Source: Flavobacterium suncheonense GH29-5 = DSM 17707 (GTDB lineage: Bacteria > Bacteroidota > Bacteroidia > Flavobacteriales > Flavobacteriaceae). Taken from it: a stretch of 64,000 nt of DNA. Each line of letters begins with the position of its first letter. The first letter of the stretch is position 1. The translations under genes were made by a program, and so were the position numbers. The stretch spans positions 1 through 64,000 of the forward strand of contig NZ_AUCZ01000008.1 of NCBI RefSeq assembly GCF_000430025.1, read 5' to 3'. Below, in pieces: positions 59,743-64,000 of the stretch. The notes beneath the pieces were generated by a model, which had not been told where the DNA came from, made no database searches, and saw only the letters and a program-made list of their open reading frames with translations.

Positions 59743-60035
59743 GCGTTTTCCTGAACCAAGGTAATTAATGTGTTGGCATCCAATTCGCCGGATTGTCTCC
59801 AAACCATTTGACCAGCCTTGTAAATCATAAGAGTCGGCAACCCTTTTATACGCAGCGCTTCGGCCAATTCCTGGTTTTTGTCTACATCAATTTTAATCAC
59901 TTTGGCCTTATCGCCTAACGCCGCTGCCACATCGCGGATTACAGGATGCATGGACACGGAAGATTCGTTCCAGTCGGTATAAAAGTCTATTAACACCGGC
60001 ACCTGCGCATTGATAAGTTCTCCAAATTTTGACAT
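59739..60035 (-). CDS. thioredoxin-fold protein lacking active-site cysteines
   Basis: A 98-residue thioredoxin fold of full length: VPVLIDFYTDW, the helix with MHPVIRDVAAAL, KVIKIDVDKNQELAEALRIKGLPT with the cis-Pro, and GELDANTLITL. The WCGPC site reads W22-N-E-S-S26, so both redox cysteines are gone (Asn23, Ser26), and there is no other Cys. It cannot be a disulfide reductase. I recall close homologues with the same substitution in other flavobacteria, which argues that it is a conserved non-redox adaptor rather than a decayed gene. It follows a metallophosphoesterase gene on the same strand but has its own -7 box. Confidence 0.88.
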   Translation of the reverse strand: MSKFGELINAQVPVLIDFYTDWNESSVSMHPVIRDVAAALGDKAKVIKIDVDKNQELAEALRIKGLPTLMIYKAGQMVWRQSGELDANTLITLVQENA

Positions 60036-60089
60036 AATCGAGGATTTAAAAGTTAAATTATAAACCAGCTTTCGTCATGAAACAGTATA

Positions 60090-60097
60090 CAAATATA
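60090..60097 (-). promoter_or_regulatory. -7 element of the thioredoxin-fold gene
   Basis: TATATTTG on minus, exact TAnnTTTG, 54 bases upstream of the ATG. No TTG at -33 spacing. Confidence 0.5.
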
Positions 60098-60111
60098 ATA
60101 TTTTTGCGCAT

Positions 60112-61347
60112 TTATGCTACTCTTTCACCTTTTTTTAGTTGAATAACCGTAATTTCCGGCCAAATACCAACCCTTCCCGGATAGGCATGAAAGCCAAAAC
60201 CACGGTTTACATAGATATAACGCCCCATATTCTCATACAGTCCTGCCCAATATTTGTAAACATACTGCACTGGACTCCATTTGATAACCCCGGGAATCTC
60301 AATCCCGAACTGCAGGCCGTGGGTATGGCCCGACAAGGTCAGATGGTAATTGTTCTCATGGTGCTGTACTTCGGCATCCCAGTGCGAGGGATCGTGGCTC
60401 ATCAGAATCTTGAAATCTTCCTTTTTTACTCCTTCCGAGGCTTTGGCCAAATCACCCGCCTGTTTGAATTTCACGCCCCAGTTTTCTACCCCTATCAATG
60501 CGATTTCGTCGGCGCCGTTTTTCAGCTTGACGTTCTCATTCAACAACAATTTGAAATCAATCTGACGGTGTAAATCCTTAATGGCATTGAAATTATCCTC
60601 TTTGTCTTTCTTGTAATCCCAGTCAACATATTCGCCATAATCGTGATTCCCTAAAATCGAGTACTTTCCGAATTTCGGTGTTTCAATTTTCTTAAACGTT
60701 TCGATCCACGGGTGCATTTCCGTGGCATGCGTGTTCACGATATCGCCCGTAAAAAGAATGATGTCGGATTTTTGCGCATTGATCAAATCGATGGCATACG
60801 CAATTTTTTCAGGATTGTCGAAACTCCCGCTGTGTACATCCGAAAACTGGGTGATGGTCATCCCGTCGAAACTCTCGGGCAAATCCGGAAAGAATAAGGT
60901 CTGACGGATTACTTTAAAGTTGTATTTCCCTTTCGTCATGCCGTACAACAGCGAAGTAAACGGAATGGCCGCGATTCCCAAAGCTATCTGACTGATAAAT
61001 TTTCTTCTTTCGGGAATGGCTTCTTTTATGCTGTCAGACTGAGTAAAATAGTTAAGTATAGTGGCAAACATCCGGAAAACATCTTCGCTGAGCAATATCA
61101 CCGCCATCAATAACTTCGGCACCAGCATCAGTAAAAACAAACCTATGGTAAAAAGGGATTGTGCGTTCTGCCCCACCTTGCGGTCGAACTGACTGAATCC
61201 GTACAAAATATACGCAAAAGCCATAAGGCTTAGCACCTGATACACTATCAGAATCCAGCGCTCACGGGTAATGGTTTTTATCGCCTGGTACGCATACAGT
61301 TCCACCAAAAGCAGAATCACTCCTATAAAAACTAAACGCATGGTCAT
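60112..61347 (-). CDS. membrane-anchored metallophosphoesterase
   Basis: A 411-residue calcineurin-like phosphoesterase. Residues 1-95 hold three to four membrane helices, with a further hydrophobic segment near 125-140. The catalytic domain (about 155-405) shows all metal motifs: FSDVHSG, FTGDIVN, LGNHDYGEY, MSHDPSHW and LSGHTHGLQFG. Its substrate is unknown; YkuE/YaeI-type relatives act on lipid or UDP-sugar compounds. The first two ATG codons (61347, 61341) give nearly identical proteins. It lies divergent to polA. Confidence 0.92.
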   Translation of the reverse strand: MTMRLVFIGVILLLVELYAYQAIKTITRERWILIVYQVLSLMAFAYILYGFSQFDRKVGQNAQSLFTIGLFLLMLVPKLLMAVILLSEDVFRMFATILNYFTQSDSIKEAIPERRKFISQIALGIAAIPFTSLLYGMTKGKYNFKVIRQTLFFPDLPESFDGMTITQFSDVHSGSFDNPEKIAYAIDLINAQKSDIILFTGDIVNTHATEMHPWIETFKKIETPKFGKYSILGNHDYGEYVDWDYKKDKEDNFNAIKDLHRQIDFKLLLNENVKLKNGADEIALIGVENWGVKFKQAGDLAKASEGVKKEDFKILMSHDPSHWDAEVQHHENNYHLTLSGHTHGLQFGIEIPGVIKWSPVQYVYKYWAGLYENMGRYIYVNRGFGFHAYPGRVGIWPEITVIQLKKGERVA

Positions 61348-61495
61348 AATTTGTTTTTGATAAGCAAAGTAACGAAGAATGAAACGTTTAGCAGCTGTTT
61401 CTTAAATTAAATTTAACCAAACCACGGATTTGCTTTCGAACTTTTAGCATAATCTTTCCACTTTGCGTATTTTTACGTGCTAAATTTTTCGAAAC

Positions 61496-64000
61496 ATGTC
61501 ACAAAAACGCCTTTTTCTTTTAGATGCTTACGCCCTGATTTTCCGCGGCTATTACGCTTTCATCAAAAATCCGAGAATCAATTCCAAAGGGATGGACACT
61601 TCGGCCATTTTGGGCTTTATGAATTCTTTGATTGATGTCATCAAACGCGAAAAACCGGATCATTTGGCTGTAGCCTTCGACAAAGGAGGAAGTGTTTTCA
61701 GAAGTGAAATGTTCGAAGCCTATAAAGCCAACCGTGACGAAACACCGGAAGCCATCAAAATAGCCGTTCCGTACATACAAGAATTTCTGAGCGCGATGCA
61801 CATTCCGATTATCGAGCAAGCGGGTTATGAAGCCGACGATTTAATCGGAACCTTAGCGAAACAAGCCGAAAAACAAGGCTATCAGGTTTTTATGGTAACG
61901 CCGGATAAGGATTTTGCCCAATTGGTTTCCGACAATATTTTCATTTACCGGCCGGCGCGTTTGGGGAACGACGTCGAAATCTGGGGCGTTCCGGAAGTGC
62001 TGGAAAAATTTGAAATTCAGGATCCGTTGCAGGTGATTGATTTTCTGGGGATGATGGGCGATGCGGTCGACAATATACCGGGTTTACCGGGCGTGGGTGA
62101 AAAAACCGCCAAAAAACTATTAGCCGAATTCGGTTCGATGGAAAATCTTCTGGCCAATACCGACAAACTGAAAGGCGCGTTAAAAGAAAAAATCGAAGCC
62201 AACAAAGAACAGGGAATTTTATCCAAAAAACTGGCCACCATTTTACTGGATTGTCCGGTAACGTTTGACGAAACCGACTACGAACTCTCCAAACCCGATG
62301 TAGAAAAAACCGATGCGCTGTTTATGGAACTCGAATTCCGTCAGCTGAAGACCCAATTCGACAAATTGTTCGGCAGCGGGAAAGAATACGATGAAATCGA
62401 CACCAGCAACGGCAATGGCGAATCCGCACCGAAAACCACCAAAAAAGCTTCAAAAAACGAAGACCAATTCTCTTTGTTTGAAACCGGTGACAGTGAAGCC
62501 GAAGCCGGTCATCACAGCTATTACAATACGTTAGAAAATACGCCGCACCATTACGAAGTAAGCCAGGGAAATTTGGGTGTAAAATTATTACTTCAGACAC
62601 TTTTACAGCAGAAAGAAGTCTGTTTCGACACGGAAACCACCGGAATCGACGCCAACAACGCCGAATTGGTCGGGATGTCGTTTTCATTTGAAAAAGGGAA
62701 AGCCTTTTACGTTCCGGTTCCGGAAAATCGCGACGAAGCGCAGGAACTGGTGGACAAATTCAAACCGTTTTTCGAAAATGAAGAAATCGTCAAAATCGGA
62801 CAGAACATCAAATACGATTTAAAAATACTGGCGAATTACGGGATTTCCGTCAAAGGAAAACTCTTCGACACCATGATTGCGCATTACTTAATCAATCCCG
62901 ACATGCGTCATAACATGGACGTTTTGGCGGAAACCTATCTGAAATATTCGCCGAAATCCATCGAAACACTCATCGGCAAAAAAGGCAAAAACCAAAAATC
63001 GATGCGCGACGTAGCTTTGGAAGACATTAAAGAATACGCTGCGGAAGATGCCGATATCACACTTCAGTTAAAAGAAGTATTCGAACCGAAACTAGACAGT
63101 GCCGGCACCAAAAAATTATTCGAGGAAATCGAAATCCCGCTGATTCAGGTGTTGGCCGACATGGAACGCGAAGGCATCCGCCTGGATGTGGACTATCTGA
63201 AAGATATGGCCAAAGATATGGATGTGGAAATCAAGGCGCTGGAAGAAAAAATATACGAAACGGCCGGCGAGAAATTCAACCTGGCTTCCCCAAAACAATT
63301 AGGTGATATTTTATTTGAAAAACTAAAAATCGGCGGCGCCAAACAAAAGAAAACCAAAACCGGACAGTATGCTACCGGCGAAGAAGTGTTGAGTTATCTG
63401 GCCAACGAACACGAAATCGTACAACAAATCCTCGACTGGCGCCAGATGGTGAAACTGCAAAGCACCTACATCATTTCCTTGCCGGAACAGGTGGACCCAA
63501 AAACCAACCGCGTGCACACCGATTACATGCAGACTGTTGCCGCCACCGGACGTTTAAGTTCGAACAATCCGAATTTACAGAACATCCCGATTCGTACCGA
63601 AAGAGGCCGATTAATTCGAAAAGCTTTTATTGCCCGAGATGAAAATTACACCTTACTCTCTGCCGATTACTCTCAAATTGAATTGCGCGTGATTGCGGCG
63701 ATGAGCGGCGAAGAAAACATGATTAAAGCCTTCCAGAACGGGGAAGACATTCACAGAAGTACGGCTGCGAAAGTATTTCACGTAGCTCCTGAAGAGGTAA
63801 CCAAAGAACAACGAAGCAATGCCAAAACCGTGAACTTCGGTATCATTTACGGGGTTTCCGCATTCGGACTGAGCAACCAAACCGATTTGTCCCGAAGCGA
63901 AAGTGCCGCCCTGATTGATGCATATTACAACACTTATCCGCGTTTGCGCGCCTACATTCAGGAGCAGATTGCGTTTGCCCGAAATCACGGGTATGTGCAG
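61496..64000 (+). CDS. polA: DNA polymerase I, 3' end outside window
   Basis: 835 codons from an ATG at 61496 to the window edge. Residues 1-290 are the 5'-3' exonuclease (FLLDAYALIFRGYYAF, PDKDFAQLV, GDAVDNIPGLPGVGEKTA). A charged linker lies at about 290-360. The 3'-5' proofreading domain keeps all acidic residues: FDTETTG near 376, GQNIKYDLKIL, and YAAEDADIT. The polymerase domain has motif A (SADYSQIELR, near 722) and motif B (NFGIIYGVSAFGLS, near 780). Motif C would lie beyond the window. It fills gaps and removes RNA primers. No clear TAnnTTTG box is seen upstream; TAAATTTT near 61481 is the nearest. Confidence 0.96.
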   Translation, partial: MSQKRLFLLDAYALIFRGYYAFIKNPRINSKGMDTSAILGFMNSLIDVIKREKPDHLAVAFDKGGSVFRSEMFEAYKANRDETPEAIKIAVPYIQEFLSAMHIPIIEQAGYEADDLIGTLAKQAEKQGYQVFMVTPDKDFAQLVSDNIFIYRPARLGNDVEIWGVPEVLEKFEIQDPLQVIDFLGMMGDAVDNIPGLPGVGEKTAKKLLAEFGSMENLLANTDKLKGALKEKIEANKEQGILSKKLATILLDCPVTFDETDYELSKPDVEKTDALFMELEFRQLKTQFDKLFGSGKEYDEIDTSNGNGESAPKTTKKASKNEDQFSLFETGDSEAEAGHHSYYNTLENTPHHYEVSQGNLGVKLLLQTLLQQKEVCFDTETTGIDANNAELVGMSFSFEKGKAFYVPVPENRDEAQELVDKFKPFFENEEIVKIGQNIKYDLKILANYGISVKGKLFDTMIAHYLINPDMRHNMDVLAETYLKYSPKSIETLIGKKGKNQKSMRDVALEDIKEYAAEDADITLQLKEVFEPKLDSAGTKKLFEEIEIPLIQVLADMEREGIRLDVDYLKDMAKDMDVEIKALEEKIYETAGEKFNLASPKQLGDILFEKLKIGGAKQKKTKTGQYATGEEVLSYLANEHEIVQQILDWRQMVKLQSTYIISLPEQVDPKTNRVHTDYMQTVAATGRLSSNNPNLQNIPIRTERGRLIRKAFIARDENYTLLSADYSQIELRVIAAMSGEENMIKAFQNGEDIHRSTAAKVFHVAPEEVTKEQRSNAKTVNFGIIYGVSAFGLSNQTDLSRSESAALIDAYYNTYPRLRAYIQEQIAFARNHGYVQ

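Noticed and set aside
1..64000. Search for CRISPR arrays, insertion sequences, prophage or defence genes
   Set aside because: No regularly spaced repeats, transposase motifs, terminal inverted repeats or phage-type genes were seen on either strand.

Overview
The window is a chromosomal segment of a Flavobacteriaceae member, most likely Flavobacterium or a close relative. The evidence is the gliding/type IX secretion gene sprA with remB, the alternative complex III (act) operon joined to an aa3 oxidase, a choice-of-anchor L surface protein, and many promoters of the Bacteroidetes form TTG-N19..23-TAnnTTTG. There are no insertion sequences, phage genes, CRISPR arrays or defence islands. Nearly every gene is a recognisable housekeeping or lineage-core gene.

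Layout. 1-1504: 5' part of a large secreted choice-of-anchor L protein (minus strand). 1637-5693: a NifU/Nfu scaffold with a duplicated N-domain, dodecin, a YyaL/SSP411-type thioredoxin-domain protein and a small MscS channel, all on plus. 5683-9132: tsaB and a tolC-hlyD efflux pair (minus). 9282-10673: a DUF4403 lipoprotein. 10733-15813: two back-to-back minus-strand operons for the cytochrome oxidase. The first is ctaB-coxC-coxC(long)-coxD. The second is an assembly cluster: a cysteine-poor SCO-like protein, SCO, DUF420 and a small CxxC membrane protein. 15948-20219: an SRPBCC gene with an apparently frameshifted start, remB, deoC, a VanZ-like gene and gcvH. 20281-30492: sprA, ruvA and maeB. 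30646-34266: DUF808, queG, ruvB, and a GNAT/YjdI pair. 34359-35768: an APC amino-acid permease, followed by a 360-base gap.

36129-47600 is one long minus-strand operon, actABCDEF-coxB-coxA. It encodes the quinol:cytochrome c oxidoreductase (ACIII) and the catalytic subunits of the aa3 oxidase. With the remote ctaB/coxC/coxD and SCO operons, the window therefore holds almost the whole terminal respiratory chain. 47808-49827: a SPOR protein, a general-stress-17M-like protein and an unrecognised secreted protein. 49937-54513: the rimP-nusA-infB operon, whose leader contains a terminator-like hairpin. 54685-55629: a double UspA protein and tRNA-Gln(TTG). 55796-64000: a DUF2723 membrane protein, polysaccharide deacetylase, a thioredoxin-fold protein without active-site cysteines, a metallophosphoesterase and polA (cut by the window edge).

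The most interesting unexplained element is at 35791-35963, downstream of the permease. A promoter-like sequence is followed, exactly at the predicted start point, by one arm of an 18-bp long-range stem. The other arm lies just before a strong intrinsic terminator. This looks like an independent structured small RNA of about 136 nt. Other leads are the leader hairpin before rimP, three terminators whose U-tract merges with a TATTTTTR -7 element of the next operon, an EF-hand loop inside the DUF420 protein, two thioredoxin-fold proteins that lack redox cysteines, and His-rich tails on several respiratory subunits. All functional statements are from reading the sequence; no database search was run.
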